Origin: Chrysogorgia sp. JL179-B06
Lineage: Eukaryota; Cnidaria; Anthozoa; Scleralcyonacea; Chrysogorgiidae
DNA: 64,000 bases
Direction: 5' to 3'
Assembly: GCA_035772405.1 (NCBI GenBank)
Contig: JAYKKM010000209.1
Coordinates: 2,274,001-2,338,000, forward strand
The position numbers and the translations under genes were made by a program. Below are positions 1 through 11,511 of the stretch, piece by piece. The notes beneath the pieces were generated by a model. That model was given only the letters and a program-made list of their open reading frames with translations, was not told where the DNA came from and made no database searches. How positions within the stretch are numbered: the stretch's first letter is position 1; each line of letters opens with the position of its first letter.

Positions 1-1045
1 AATCTGCATGCAGTCAGGAGCAATTGGTAAGAAATATGATGGACCATGTTCGTGTTGCTTCTGAGTTTTTTAACTTTCCCCAAAACGCTTTGATTTATTT
101 GTTAAGACCACAAAGGAACTGCTTCCCAAAGCATGTCATAGTCATCTTATTGACGTATGTCGCACTAGATGGTTTGGGTGTTTTTATTGGTCTTTCTTGC
201 TGTTGTTCGATGCTTTGAGCGGATTAAAGACAATGCAGATCGCAATTGGAATTATGAATCGACACAGAAAGCCTGTACTACAGTACTGTTGCTTTTCAGT
301 TTATTGTAACCCTGGTTATTGTCTCAAGATGCCTGGAAGTAACCGACCCCTTACTAAACAACTACAGTCTTCTTCCATTGATGCTTTTTCGGCACGAGAA
401 AAAGTGCCTAATTTGTGGTTCCAAGAAGCAGCAGGCATTGCCGAGAGTGTTGGTACAATGCCAGCAAAACCAAAGACAATAAGTAGACAAATGCATTGAG
501 CAAATATGCCTGCAGAATCAGTTTCAGAATATTATCATTGGGTAATATCAATTCCTTTTTTGGATAATCTTACCACACAAAACCAAACCTGCTTTGATGT
601 CATGGATGCAGCCTATGGTTTGCCAAAGAATGTTGTCACATTCAAATTGGAATACCAAATTTTCTGAGTTTCTTGAGATATACAAAGATGATCTTCCAGA
701 ATCACACTCACCACTGAATTGGAAAGGTGGAGTGAGAGATGCCGCTTGGCTGACAGTGCACTTCCATCCACACTTACTGATGTTTTGCCACTTGTGGACA
801 AAATATCCTTTCCCGAATGTCTACACAGCACTTATAATTTTTGCTGCAATACCTGTCACCACTTGTACATGCGAGCGATCTATATCTGGTATACGATGAC
901 TAAAAACATTTCTACGGAATTCAATGTCAGAAGGCCGATTAAAAGGACTGGCTTTACTAAATGTTCATTGGGAAATGCATCTCAATGCAAACGAGGTCAT
1001 TGACAGATTTGCAGACAAACATCAGAGAATGATGCTCAGTAATAA
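1..1045 (+). pseudogene. hAT-family transposase relic (C-terminal half)
   Basis: Decayed coding sequence of a hAT DNA transposon of the kind related to THAP12/52-kDa repressor proteins. The readable part holds a segment around 380-590 (AESVGTMPAKPKT, then SEYYHWVISIPFLDN in another frame) and the C-terminal dimerisation region at about 770-1030, with FPNVYTALIIFAAIPVTT followed by TCTCERSISGIR, the hallmark of hAT C-termini. An in-frame TGA at 897-899 interrupts the protein and the frame then continues into NSMSEGRLKGLALLNVHWEM. Upstream parts need several frame changes, and the N-terminus lies outside the window or is lost. The family call is firm; the element is inactive. No terminal repeats are seen on the right, because the coding frame runs directly into a different domain near 1045. 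Confidence 0.75.
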
Positions 1046-1330
1046 GTACTGTACAGTAACAATAATAAGAGTGCCAGAGAAAACAACCAAACACCTGTCC
1101 CTACTTTCTGGGTGGTTTGCCAACAATGACAACACATTAAGACTTGACTTTATCAACATGCAGAAACAGAAAGGTTGTAATGACTGTGGCCTTTTTGCTA
1201 TAGCAATTGCAACAATTTTGTGCCACAACATGGATCCATTAGCACTGACATTCAACCAAGGAAAGACCTGGATGCCTGCTTTGTGTTAGGCAGGCTTGAC
1301 CCATTTCCAGCATGGAAAAGGACAGTTATA
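1045..1330 (+). pseudogene. Ulp1/C48 cysteine-peptidase-like fragment
   Basis: A fragment resembling the C-terminal part of SUMO-protease-like (C48) enzymes that occur in many eukaryotic transposons. The key stretch is QKQKGCNDCGLFAIAIAT at 1162-1215; the Cys of DCGLFAI corresponds to the catalytic Cys and the preceding Gln to the oxyanion Gln. The His and Asp expected upstream are not in this fragment. The frame shifts by one near 1285, after which LDPFPAWKR continues to about 1330, a tail seen in this family. It is read in the same frame as the hAT C-terminus immediately upstream, which could be chance fusion through insertion or truncation. Family assignment is from motif memory; a fragment this short could also be another cysteine peptidase. 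Confidence 0.55.
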
Positions 1331-1807
1331 AAAAATATCAAGTACAGTGAACAGATTCTGCAACGGTTTTGTAATTAGTGAGTGTATAAATAACAAGTTG
1401 TGTGCCCATTACTAGGGCATTGCTGTGCAAACTATCTGATAAAATCTAAAAGCAACGTTTAGCAGATACGCTATGTACACAAAAAGTTGTGTTGTTTGGT
1501 CATACCTCTTTACACTATTTCAAACTTCACTTGTGCTGTGTTTATTTAAACAAAGTTAAGTTGTGTTTTATTGGACACAGTTACGTTTTGTTATTTTTTG
1601 ACCAATTGTTCTGTGTATTTTAACAATAGTCATGGAATTTGGGGAAACACCAACTAAGGTACAATATTATAATGCTAAGCGTTTGACCTATCGTGAACTG
1701 AGCAGTTATTTTGCTGTTATGAAGGCCTGAGTTCACAGATTAAAATCTCAGCAACAATACCGGAGTAAGTGGTGTTTCTACAAATTATATTTGTTAATAT
1801 ATTTGTT
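1331..1807. other. Non-coding stretch, nothing recognised
   Basis: AT-rich sequence without a convincing ORF, terminal repeat or splice-bounded exon. Nothing in it could be assigned. Confidence 0.5.
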
Positions 1808-1983
1808 ATGGAAGTAGTCTCCCAGGTCCTTGTACTTCTAATTCCACAGGTTGCCGGAAATCATCAATTTCCACGGGATAGTCAATGTACTGAATGTTAA
1901 AATAACTCAAGCGACGACAAAGAGTATGGAGACTCCACACGTACATTGGGTATTTCTTTGAAACAAAGTCTAGCACTTCTTTC
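1808..1983 (-). pseudogene. Integrase-like protein, N-terminal helical segment
   Basis: Read leftward from about 1983, one frame gives a continuous segment containing KKYPMYVWSLHTLCRRL, then FNIQYIDYP, and ending with VELEVQGPGRLL before a stop near 1808. This pattern (a W-S-L-x-T-L-x-R-R-L helix followed by a GPGRLLG-type motif) is the N-terminal region of a family of DDE integrase-core proteins common in cnidarian and fish transposons. The catalytic core is absent, so this is a remnant, probably the 5' exon of a dead element. It abuts the left end of the 1-kb repeat at 2046. The family call rests on recalled pattern only. Confidence 0.5.
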
Positions 1984-2045
1984 CTTTAAGGTTCTCTTTG
2001 ACATAATTTTCAAAGTCCTTTTTAAGCTCTTCATCATCTTTCTTG

Positions 2046-3089
2046 CATAAATGCCATAGCGAAGAAAGAAATCAAACTTGTTAAAATCTTTTCAGCTGTT
2101 CAAGCAGAGATTGTTGTTTGTGACTTGATGTTAGGGTTAGGATACATGAAGTACATTGTGGGCAGGTATGTCATGTATGTCATGTATGCCTAAACCTGAG
2201 CCATAGAGCAGTGTAGTTTTGAATTAAGTAATTTTGAATTAAGTAGTTTTGAATTGTCCACAAATCCCACGTTTTGCATTAGGTTATGTGAACCATTAAA
2301 CTTTACAACCTGCTTCCCATGTAGAATTTATCACAGCAGGTAAAAAGTACTAAATCGTAGTATTTCAACTTTCGAGCATGCAATCAGGGGCAAAAATTAT
2401 GGACTGAAATCATTAAATAGAATGATGGAATACCATGCATTTGTCAGTTTTCCTCGTCGAGTAATAATAATAGCGAATTATCGTGAAAAACAATATAATT
2501 TTGGTGAATTTAAATCCAAGTATATTGATTAGTCCAACTGACAAGCTGATGGGTATTCTATAGCCATAGCAATATCTATTTGTTTGCATTTTTAACTGGT
2601 ATATCGATTCTAGTATCCGTATATCCATTCTGGTATTATATATAAAGTATCAGTGATGAACAGAATGAAACAATCTATTGGTGTGGGAATTATCATACCT
2701 TTTGAAACCAAATTTGTGCAGTATCTCCACATCTTGGTGTGAGCAGAAAGATATTTATGACAACTGAATATTAAGATTTTTCTTTATTTTATATACCAGG
2801 CCCTTTTAATCTAATTTTCCTTTCTACAATTTTGTATCTTTTAATGAATGTAATGATGATATAGAAGTAGTTGAAGGTAATTATACAATCTGTTCCTTCA
2901 ACAGGCTAACACCAATGGATCCAAACTCTCAGGAAGGAGCAAGGGGCTGCTGCGGTGCCAACTTGTACCAAAACCAAAAAGCTAAAATATGACACAAAAG
3001 ACAGAGAGCTTTACAGGATGTTAGCATGCCAGGTGCCTCTCATTGATAATGTTAACTGGGTGATAAGTGGTTCCATCTGGAATGTGTTG
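2046..3089. repeat. Dispersed 1-kb repeat, copy A
   Basis: Nearly the whole stretch matches 14,034-15,041 in the same orientation, with small indels. Shared blocks include ATAAATGCCATAGCGAAG at the left end and GGTTCCATCTGGAATGTGTT at the right end. The last 60 bases correspond to a Cys-rich segment that copy B keeps as CDGCGMWFHLEC (PHD-finger-like); copy A has lost 16 bases there. The coding parts in this copy are badly broken. It is most likely an old fragment of a mobile element; no terminal inverted repeats were identified. Confidence 0.8.
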
Positions 3090-3625
3090 GAATTATAATT
3101 AGAATGTTAGGTTAGAATTACCTAGGAAAAGGTTTTGTGGCTGCTCAAAATCTAATGCACTTAGTTGTTTCATGAACAAGTTACAACAGCTTAAAAGAAG
3201 CACGTGCGAGTTTCGAAAATTATTTTTCTGTATATAATTTGTTGAAAATTTACCATATTTTGTTTTGGAAAAAGTGGACCTCATATGTGAATCCCCATAT
3301 GTGGATTAGTCATTTAATTTCCAACGTATTTGTCATGTCGTTTTTTAATAAGGAAAAAGTGCAGTATCAAAGACTTCTTAGTGTTATATGCTCACTGTTC
3401 TTCCTTGTCTTGAGGTATTTCATTCTTCGTGTTATATTGCCATGGCTACTTTCAATAAAATTATGCAATATGATTGATCCACATGCAGTCCAGAGCTTCT
3501 ATCCACTTTACCTATTCCTTTACCCATTTCTTATACTACGTTTTTATTCAGCTTACACTTGTTCAGCTTCTTATTGCTGCGAGCACCGGCGAGCAGCCCA
3601 CTATTGTTGACACAGATCTCGATTA
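3090..3625. other. Non-coding stretch, nothing recognised
   Basis: Contains a 123-codon open frame (3239-3610) whose conceptual product is rich in F, L, S and C and looks like translated AT-rich DNA, not protein. No other feature was recognised. Confidence 0.5.
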
Positions 3626-4170
3626 TTGCGATTTTTGTTTGTCACAATGATTTTGAGCACGCATATGTCCAGCAGTGTCACGATAAGTCTAATGTGCACC
3701 GCGCACGCTGCTTCCCCTAGCGCCATGAGAGCATGGCAGCTATTAAAGGTAAGTGTATTTGTTAATTTTATCATGTCAAATTTGAACTTATTTGTTGCTG
3801 GAAGCATTCATCAAGGTAACGAACGATTTAGTGACATTTCATGGGGTAGACAATGCTCTTTTATGAGTTTTTCAGCATTGTTATATGCTCAGACTTTGCC
3901 GATCGAACAGTGGACCGCATCCACGGTAGACGAGATACTCGCTGATGGAGATCGACTTTATCTCTCGATGCCCTTGTAAGTAGATCCATCCCTGATACAG
4001 AGACATTGAACCTGAACTACCTGCCCAGTGTGGTGCATTGTTCTGTAACTTCTGTTGACAGTAACATGAACAATATGCAAATTACGACACAAACAAATGA
4101 TTCGCTTCTTTGGGCTGAATCACAAACAAATTATCTGCCTCCCTGGCCCTGGGCGGATGTTGAGTCGCTT
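3626..4170 (+). pseudogene. Possible cysteine-peptidase-like (C76/OTU-like) relic
   Basis: A short exon-like stretch ends at 3748 with a good splice donor (AAAG then GTAAGTG). From about 3806 a second stretch reads IHQGNERFSDISWGRQCSFM and continues to DEILADGDRLYLSMPL at 3978. The G-x-Q-C pattern followed by a hydrophobic helix and a W-T-x2-x2-D-x-I-L-x-x-G-D motif resembles proteins from invertebrate and viral mobile elements with a deubiquitinase-like Gln/Cys active site. Text after 3978 continues in a shifted frame (NYLPSVVHCSVTSVDSNMN). This is a weak, memory-based resemblance; the His/Asp residues of a catalytic triad are not visible. It could be part of a Helitron- or virus-derived gene. 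Confidence 0.3.
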
Positions 4171-5150
4171 ATTAGGGTGCATCTATTTTATTGGGGATTT
4201 GTTGAAATTATTGGATTTACTTACTTTATTTGAAACGAACCTTATTTATATTACTGTTGTTGTTCGTTTAATTATTGATTCTATTACCGTTATTGGGGTA
4301 CATGTTATTACACAACTTGCATTACACCTGTTTATTAAACCGTAATATTAAACCTTTGGCATTGGTGTTATAATAAAATTATTTTTGTTGTTCTGAAGTC
4401 ATTAATCTTACTGTACCAATTATGCATTAGCTTTAAAATCCACAAGTTCTGCCTGAAAGTCAAGGAAAAATTGTCTGTTCAAGGAATTGTCTTTTCCCGA
4501 GTTGAGATGGGCCTTTACACTTTCCCTGGCAGCAGGCCAAAACACTCCCAAAATATGTGTGTGTATATGGAACTCCTTGTTTTAATAATATATTAGTGTA
4601 TTATGATGTACTGCTGCCCAGTGTTTACTCGCAGCATTTCACTTACAATTTGTAATTCTAGTAAATATATATATATGGATCTAATCGTATACAACTCCAT
4701 ATTCAAGAATATACTACAATATCAGGAAACGTATGCAAATATTTTAATTATATATGAGTATTTGCTATTAGTACTCACAAACTCTATCGCCAGAGTTCAC
4801 AACGTTCTTTTTCTCAAACATCCAAAATAGGAAAGAGACTTTATTAAACATCAGCTCTTTAGAGGACATGAATCTCGTTTTACTGAAACATTGATTTTTT
4901 AAATTATTTTTTCCAGAAGATATCGCACATTTGTTTTATTAAATGTTATTTTCAAACGCTAGGACGACGACTTTATGGATATATTGAGTGGTCTTTTTTA
5001 TGCTTCCTGACCAACAAAGTGAGAAAAATACATCAACGAAATTGGAATACCTAAGTGACATGCTTGTCCCAGAAGTACATCTAGTATATTTGTTTTCTGT
5101 TCCCATATAATAAATATACGTTTTACACATTTTTAGGCATATGTTTGCTT
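4171..5150. other. AT-rich non-coding stretch
   Basis: No recognisable ORF, terminal repeat or RNA. A short (AT)n run occurs near 4664-4675. Confidence 0.5.
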
Positions 5151-5154
5151 TGTC

Positions 5155-6009
5155 ATGGAAGTCGAAAGAGTACACAGGCATATTGCAGATAAATTGTTGT
5201 TTGGCTGCACAGAACTAGGGCGCTTATATATAGGGCGGTGCAATGGCAATGGGCAAATTGATAGATGCGGGGACTGGTTACGAGATTGCACCTCCAGGCA
5301 AAAACCCAGAGGGAAAACCAAAACAAACATGGCAGGTAATGCAATTATGCTTGATGTAGAAGTCTCTGAACTGTGTTTGCAGGAGGATGTGGATAGTGAG
5401 GTCAACCTTTCTGATCAATATGACTTTTCTGTTGATTCTGCTACTATATATTCTGGTATAACTAACAAGAATTTGGAGCTATTTCTGCAAACGCTCGGCA
5501 AAATTTACAACCCTCTGTCAAACGATATAACGTATCATTTCGGCTATCTAAACTAACAAAATTGATCTTTTTCGATAACTTTTCGTAATAACCCTATTCA
5601 ATAGTTGTTCCATACATCGCCAATGAAAACACCGCCGATGTGGCAAATGAAAATCCCGTTGTCACGAATTTCTCCGACGGAGACAACGCGGAGCATACCA
5701 ATGCAGCTTACCAAATTGCGCACGACAATGTTTCAGAAGAATCGCTCATGGAAATAAAATACGAGTCGATCGATGAGGCTGAGCTACTTAGGATTGACGA
5801 AACCGAAACGTACAATAACGCTCAACGAACATCTGACCACGTTTACAACGACAACGAACAAAACGAAAATAATACCGATTAAAAATGAAGCTTACCAAAT
5901 TCAGCACGACAATGTTTCAGAAGAATCGCTCATCGAGCAAATTACAACACAACCTGAAAACAATACGAACATCAACAATGGCGCTTCTACAAGCACTGTA
6001 GAGACTTGA
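5155..6009 (+). other. Two acidic open frames with an internal duplication
   Basis: Two open stretches, 5155-5556 (133 codons) and 5640-6009 (across two frames), encode acidic, N/E/T-rich sequence with no recognised domain. A segment of about 45 bases is duplicated: 5706-5751 and 5889-5934 both encode AYQIxHDNVSEESL. Such acidic, low-complexity repeats suit a disordered region of a transposon accessory protein, but no family is identifiable. It lies immediately upstream of the gypsy gag region and may or may not belong to it. Confidence 0.3.
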
Positions 6010-6342
6010 CGCGTATTCTATACTATGCGTAATTCGAAACTCTCCTTCTTGTGATTTGATTAGATTGTGTGATCGCATGTGACATTCACACGGTTTATAT
6101 ATTGACCTTTAAATCATTATATTATGACCGTCTCGCTGTCTTAGCTTACGTTCATATCTTTCCACTATATGAACTAGCCGTACATTCAACTCCATTGCTT
6201 GCTTAGGTATGTGTTCCTGTCATCTATCTTACTTATTTCCATCATACCATTTGCTATATTATTATTATTGATGTTTCAGAAATCCTCATTGTTTAATAAA
6301 TATCTACACAAACAACGAGTCTTTCTTTATGAGGATTTCTAA
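6010..6342. other. Region upstream of gypsy gag (possible LTR/leader relic)
   Basis: AT-rich sequence just 5' of the gag-like ORF; it contains AATAAA near 6296. Position suggests LTR or leader sequence, but no matching second LTR was found right of the gypsy element, so this is not proved. Confidence 0.25.
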
Positions 6343-6945
6343 ATGGTGATTGTACGATGCAGTGTCCCTGGATGGCAGTTCCAGTCGGATGATGTCACCA
6401 AAGCAGTTGCCTTGCTCACAAACCACGGCCTCGCGCACACAGTGACAGCCGCTCCGCAAAGATTACGCAGAACTAAACTAGAGCGCCCAAAGGTCGATGT
6501 TGGCGTGACATTGGAATGGAACGTATTCGTCCTACACTGGAACGTGTTCAGAAGCGGTTCGGGCATCGACGACGACTCAGCGTCCTCGCAATTGTTTCAG
6601 TGCGTTGGGCCTGCCCTAGGAGACAACCTACTGAAGATGGACGCCGAAGCTGCCACAAAACCGCTGCCAGACCTCCCCATCGCCAGTCGCCACCACCAGG
6701 AGCGTGATGAGCCATTTCGGGCGTTCGCTGCACGAGTTCGTGGCAAGGCAGAGACGAGTGCATTTAAGGCGAGGTGCCAGTGCGGCAATGACGTCAACTA
6801 CACGGACCACACCATCCGTGATGTCTTGCTGAGCAGCATCGCTGACCTCGACATCCGACGCGAGATTCTTGGCACACAAGCGATTCTACAAACCCCCCGT
6901 AAACGACGCGATCGCTCTCGTCGAAAGCAAAGAGATGGTGGGTAA
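6343..6945 (+). pseudogene. gag: gypsy gag-like ORF
   Basis: A 200-codon open frame beginning ATGGTGATTG. Its second half carries FRAFAARVRGKAETSAF, a Cys pair, VNYTDHTIRDVLLSSIADLD and IRREILGTQAIL, a pattern typical of the capsid/zinc-approach region of gypsy-type Gag proteins. After a frameshift near 6895 the next frame supplies NDAIALVESKEMVGN. A Cys-x2-Cys element (CPSCKK) lies at 7056-7073. The first third is altered compared with the usual Gag start and probably contains its own frameshifts. Gag would form the retrotransposon particle; here it is broken. Confidence 0.6.
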
Positions 6946-6989
6946 CGTCCTTCCCTCATTGAGCCTGTCCGCCGTCTCGTCATTCCGCA

Positions 6990-7936
6990 GTAAACAGAAT
7001 GCACCGCCGGCAGCGCCCCCGTTAGCACTTCTGTGCTCGAAACTAGCGCCATGTCCAAGTTGCAAGAAGCCTACCACCTCTACAGCGTGCGTGCCTACGG
7101 ATTGAACGTCAAACCTCACTCGGTCTGCATCGACTGCTACAGAGCCAAACGCCGCAGCGGGCGCCGGCAAGGCCCACCCGCCTCTACTGTACAGGCCGTG
7201 GAGTCAGGACCGGTATCCCAAATTGCAGCCCAACATTCCGAAGAGGCAGCGCCTACCCACCCACGACGTCGCAGACGGAAACACGCTGCTGTCACAGGTA
7301 AGGACGGCAAGACAGCGTCTCCCACGACCCTCGCGTCTTCACCAATGATGCATCGAGACGAGCACGCCTCAGCGACCAGCTGACTCCGGTGCGCAGTCAG
7401 CCTTACGCTCACTGACGGACTACCTCGCGCACGGTTTCCCACACGCACGGTTTCCCACGCGAGGCCCTCGCACCCGTCACGCTCGGCCTATCAGATGCCA
7501 ACCACTCACCCATATCTATTATAGAGGGAGGCTTCTTCGCACGGATTGCAACCAACAAGGTAAAGTAGCTACATGTCGCTCGATGATATACGTCAGCAAG
7601 TCCGTCCAAACTATGTACCTATCGCTTGAGACCATGCTCAACCTTGGCACGAGACTTCCCACCATAGGCGAAGTAGATAAACCTTCCGATCGTCAACAGG
7701 GCCTTGAGTTTGACAACAGTGCCACGCCCCCTTCCTGTGGACCAACTTCCGCTAACGCCGTCCGTGCGGTCAATGGTGGGTGCAATGCAACCTCCAACTA
7801 CCACTGTGCCCCAGAACAGTGTACGCCTGAGAACAACAGCCAGATGAAAACCTGGTTACTCTACAGATACGCATCCACGTTCAACACCTGCCTGCATCGA
7901 GTGCTCCCCTGCGGAAGGACCTCCAGTGGAAATCCA
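6990..7936 (+). pseudogene. gypsy zinc-knuckle/protease region, decayed
   Basis: GC-rich sequence between Gag and the inserted CR1 element, with several overlapping short frames (7033-7383, 7583-7984). Short pieces such as FNTCLHRVLPC and, in a shifted frame, EGPPVEI just before 7936 fit the linker between protease and RT in gypsy elements. The Asp-Thr/Ser-Gly protease signature was not clearly identified, so the protease itself is inferred from position. The break at about 7937 is where the CR1-like element enters. Confidence 0.45.
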
Positions 7937-10285
7937 GGAAATCAGGAAAATTTCTGTTACAAAAAAACAAGAGAATATTGTTGAGATGAGAAACATTTAA
8001 AAAAAATTTTAATGAGGAAAAATTTGTTGCGGAACTGCTGAAACAGCGCTGGGAACAAGTGTATTTTTTTGCCGAAGACCCAAATGATGTGGGAAATTTG
8101 GAAAAAATTATTCTTAGAAGTCCTAGATAAGCATGCACCACTTCAATGCAAAAAAATCAGATCAATAAAAGTCCCTTGGATTACAAGTAATATAAAGAAA
8201 CTTATAAATACAAGGGACAAATTAAAACGAAAAGCCATTTTAACGAACCTAGAAAATGATTGGTTAAATTATAAAAAGACTAGAAATAAAGTAAACATAG
8301 AACTAAGGAATGCCAAAAAAGATTATTATTCCTCGAAAATTGCTGGTCAAAAATTCAATCCTAAAAAAGCTTGAAAAAATATAAATAACTTATTAGGTAG
8401 GCAAAACAAACCAACAGTAGTGAATGAGATTAATCTAGGGCATAATAATTTTACGACTCCCAAAGATATTGTAGAGTGCTTTAATGATTATTTTTCAAAT
8501 ATTGGCCCTGATTTAGCTAGCAAAATTGATACTTCAAATTATAATTTTGAAACGTATACTAAACATGCTAAATCAGAATTTACAGCATTCCAGCCTGTTA
8601 CTGTCAGTAATGTCTGTCGTCTCTTGCATGGGCTTTCTAGCAATAAAGGCACTGGCATTTACAAGATTTCTTGTAAAATTATTAAAATAGCTGCACCAGC
8701 TATTTCAGACTCATTGACACTTATTTTTAATCAGGCTATTACTCTATCCTATTTTCCTGATGAATGGAAAATGGCTAGAATAATACCTCTGTATAAAAAT
8801 GGCCAACGAAATATTCCAGGAAACTATAGACCGAAAAAATATGGAAAATTATGGAACGAATTCTATGATCAACTGTATAACTATTTAACAAAATTTGAAC
8901 TTCTGAGTAATTCTCAATTTGGTTTTCGAAAATTTCACTCCACAGCAACTGCATTACTGGATTGTACCAATGATTGGTATGTGAATCTAGACAGAAAAAT
9001 GTTTAACCTAGTAGTTTTAATTGATTTAAAAAAAGCATTTGATACTGTTGATCATCAAATTCTGTTGAGGAAGTTAGAGCTCTATGGAATAAAAGGACAA
9101 GCTCTAACTTTGCTCAAATCTTATCTCACAAGCAGAAATGCCAAATTAAAAATTCCTGTTCTACAAAGCGACTGATTAAATGTGGCGTACCACAAGGCTC
9201 TATCTTAGGGCCACTATTCTTTTTGTTATATATTAATGATTTGCCTGAATGTCTAAATAAAACAAAACCTCGGTTGTTTGCTGACGACACAAATCTGACA
9301 GCTTCGGGAGATTCTATAACTGACCTAGACTGCAGTAAATTCTGATTTGCCTAAATGTAGCTAAGACAGAATTTATGTTAATTGGTTCAAAACCAATGAT
9401 AAAAAATATTTCTGATTCAGATCTAAATGTTTTCATTGAAAATAAACAAATTAAACAAGTTAGCGAATGTAAAACTCTTGGATTAATAGTTGACCAGCAT
9501 TTATCGTGGAAAAGTAACACTGAAAATATTTGCAAAAAAATAACAGCAGGAATCTCTGCTATTCGTCGGGTCAAACCTTTTGTTGACATGTATACACTCA
9601 TTTCGATATATAACGCTATTGTTCGGCCATACTTTGATTACTGCTGTGAAGTATGGGATGTGTTTGGTAAATCGCAATCAAAACGACTCCAAAAACTGCA
9701 AAATAGAGCTGCTAGAATTATCTTGAACATGAGCAATGACGTAAATCATTCTATTGCTTTACGTACATTGGGCTGGGAGCCACTCAAAACAGAAAGGAAG
9801 AAAGCTAAGGCAAAAATGATGTATAAAGTATTAAATAAAATGGGTCACAAATCACTCACTAATCTTTTTTCATACAAAAGTGAGAAAACAAATTACAACC
9901 TTCGGGACATTTCAAGTGGTCTTAGTTTACCAAAACCACGTACTAACAATATGAAAAATAGTTTCATGTATGACGGAGCCAACCTTTGGAATTCTATTCC
10001 AAAGGAAATTAGGGAAAGCAAAACTCTTTCTTCCTTTCGAAATAAAATCACTGCTCACATCAGACATAGAGTAATAAATAACTTCAGGTGCCTGTAAACT
10101 AAGATTCTAATAACGTTCTTATCATATAAATAATTTAATATTCTACCTCATATATTATTATATTCTACTGTAAATAGCTCTTAATATCATTCTTCATGTA
10201 ACATTTTCTATTTTTGCACACGCCCCTCGTGGAAATCAGCTTCGGTTGACGGGGCCTGCGTGTATAAATAAAGTTTCTATCTATC
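7937..10285 (+). mobile_element. CR1-like non-LTR retrotransposon nested in gypsy RT
   Basis: A 5'-truncated non-LTR element. The RT frame is open in pieces (8069-8374, 8420-9175, 9180-9300, 9375-10,097). The 3' end shows a GC-rich hairpin-like tail (CGCCCCTCGTGG ... GACGGGGC, 10,222-10,258), AATAAA at 10,266-10,271 and a terminal TATCTATC. Gypsy RT-coding sequence resumes right after it (NWQERVHTDLLRDE from about 10,333), so this element landed inside the older gypsy copy. The left junction is inferred from the end of gypsy similarity, and target-site duplication is not clear. Confidence 0.75.
8069..10097 (+). pseudogene. Reverse transcriptase of CR1-like element
   Basis: Would copy element RNA at the nicked target. 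Visible RT motifs in order: NKGTGIYKISCKIIKIAAPA (8644-8700), FPDEWKMARIIPLYKNG (8753-8806), SQFGFRKFHSTATALL (8917-8960), [16 protein letters not shown] (9019-9063), [20 protein letters not shown] (9184-9240) and the catalytic FADDTN (9280-9297). The C-terminal part (9375-10,097) includes YNAIVRPYFDYCCEVWDVF and LWNSIPKEIRE. Damage: TGA at 8372-8374, loss of sequence after NYRP near 8835, a frameshift near 9175 and a deletion between LTASGDS and the 9375 block. The endonuclease domain is missing by 5' truncation. Confidence 0.8.
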
Positions 10286-11480
10286 CTTCCGCCACCCCTA
10301 AAGTATGCCACACGGCGGCTAACATAGCGCTGAATTGGCAGGAACGTGTCCACACCGACCTTCTGAGGGACGAAGTCCTCGGTGTGATCGAGCGAGCCAC
10401 TGCATGGTCATCACACGAAAGCACGATTGCTCCCCTCGCCGCATAGTCGACCTCTCTCCCCTCAACAAATTTTGTAAACGATAAACATTTGCCACTCAGT
10501 CATCTTTCCACTTGGCACGCTACATTCCGAAGAACACATTGAAAACCGTCACAGACACCTGGAACGGCTACCATAGCATTCCTCTCCGCCACTCACGACA
10601 TTCATCACACCCTTCGGTCGATGGCGCTACACCAGAACCCCCCAAGGGTTCTTATCCTTGGGTGATGGGTACAATCGCCGTTTCGAAGCTGTCCTGGAAA
10701 ATTTTGAACGACAAGAGCGCTGTGTAGACGACACTGTACATTACGACTCGGACCTCGAACAGCACTGGTGGCGCACAATCGACTTCCTGACCTGCGTTGG
10801 CCAGGTTGGCATTGTATTGAATCCGGATAAGTTCCAGTTCGCCGGAAAAACCATTGACTTTGCAGGATTTCGAGTATCGGACTCATTCATCGAACCCCTC
10901 AACCTAGACGCCATTAGACTTCCCGACGTCACCACAAACCTTTCCTCAGCCCCAGGCACAAATTCTCCTGGTCTGCCGAGCTGGAGAACGCTTTCAAGGC
11001 CTCGAAGGAAGCGATCATTACGGCCATCCGCTAAGGTGTGGAGATTTTCGACATGCAACGGCGTACATGTCTTCGGCCGGATTGGTCGACCCGCAGCATC
11101 GGCTATTTCGTAATGCAGAAGCACTGCGGCTGCCCTTGCGACGCTCCAGACTACTGTAACGGAGGCTGGCGCGTGACACTGGCTGGATCCCGTTTTTTGT
11201 CATCTGCCGAGCAACGCTACGCACCTATCGAAGGTGAGGCACTGTCTGTCGCTTGGGCCTGGAGCAGTCCCGATACTTCACCCAAGTATCGTAGTGACAG
11301 ACCACAAGCCCCTGGTGAAAATCTTCGGCGACCAGACACTTGACGAGATCACAAACTCGCGACTGTTCCGCTTGAAGCAACGCACCTTGCCATGGCGATT
11401 CGACATTATGCACGCGTCTGGCAAATCTAACCACGCCGCCGATGCCACATCGCGTCATCCCTCATCCGTCATCCCTCAGG
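10285..11480 (+). pseudogene. pol: gypsy reverse transcriptase and RNase H, degenerate
   Basis: The part of gypsy Pol on the far side of the inserted element. It starts with NWQERVHTDLLRDEVLGVIE (10,333-10,392). The RT fingers and palm are scattered over frames. The catalytic block is VDDTVHYDSDLEQHWWRTID (10,726-10,785), followed by GIVLNPDKFQFAGKTIDFAG (10,809-10,868). RNase H follows, with SRFLSSAEQRYAPIEGEALS (11,189-11,248) and, in another frame, VTDHKPLVKIFGDQTLDEI (11,299-11,355) and DIMHASGKSNHAADATSRHP (11,403-11,462). These cover the usual gypsy order RT then RH. Multiple frame changes leave it non-functional. Confidence 0.75.
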
Positions 11481-11511
11481 CTCCCTCAACAGCGCTGGCG
11501 TAGAATACTAC

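Noticed and set aside
3239..3610. 123-codon open frame
   Set aside because: Composition (F, L, S, C, Y rich) is that of translated AT-rich DNA, and no domain or conserved pattern is visible.
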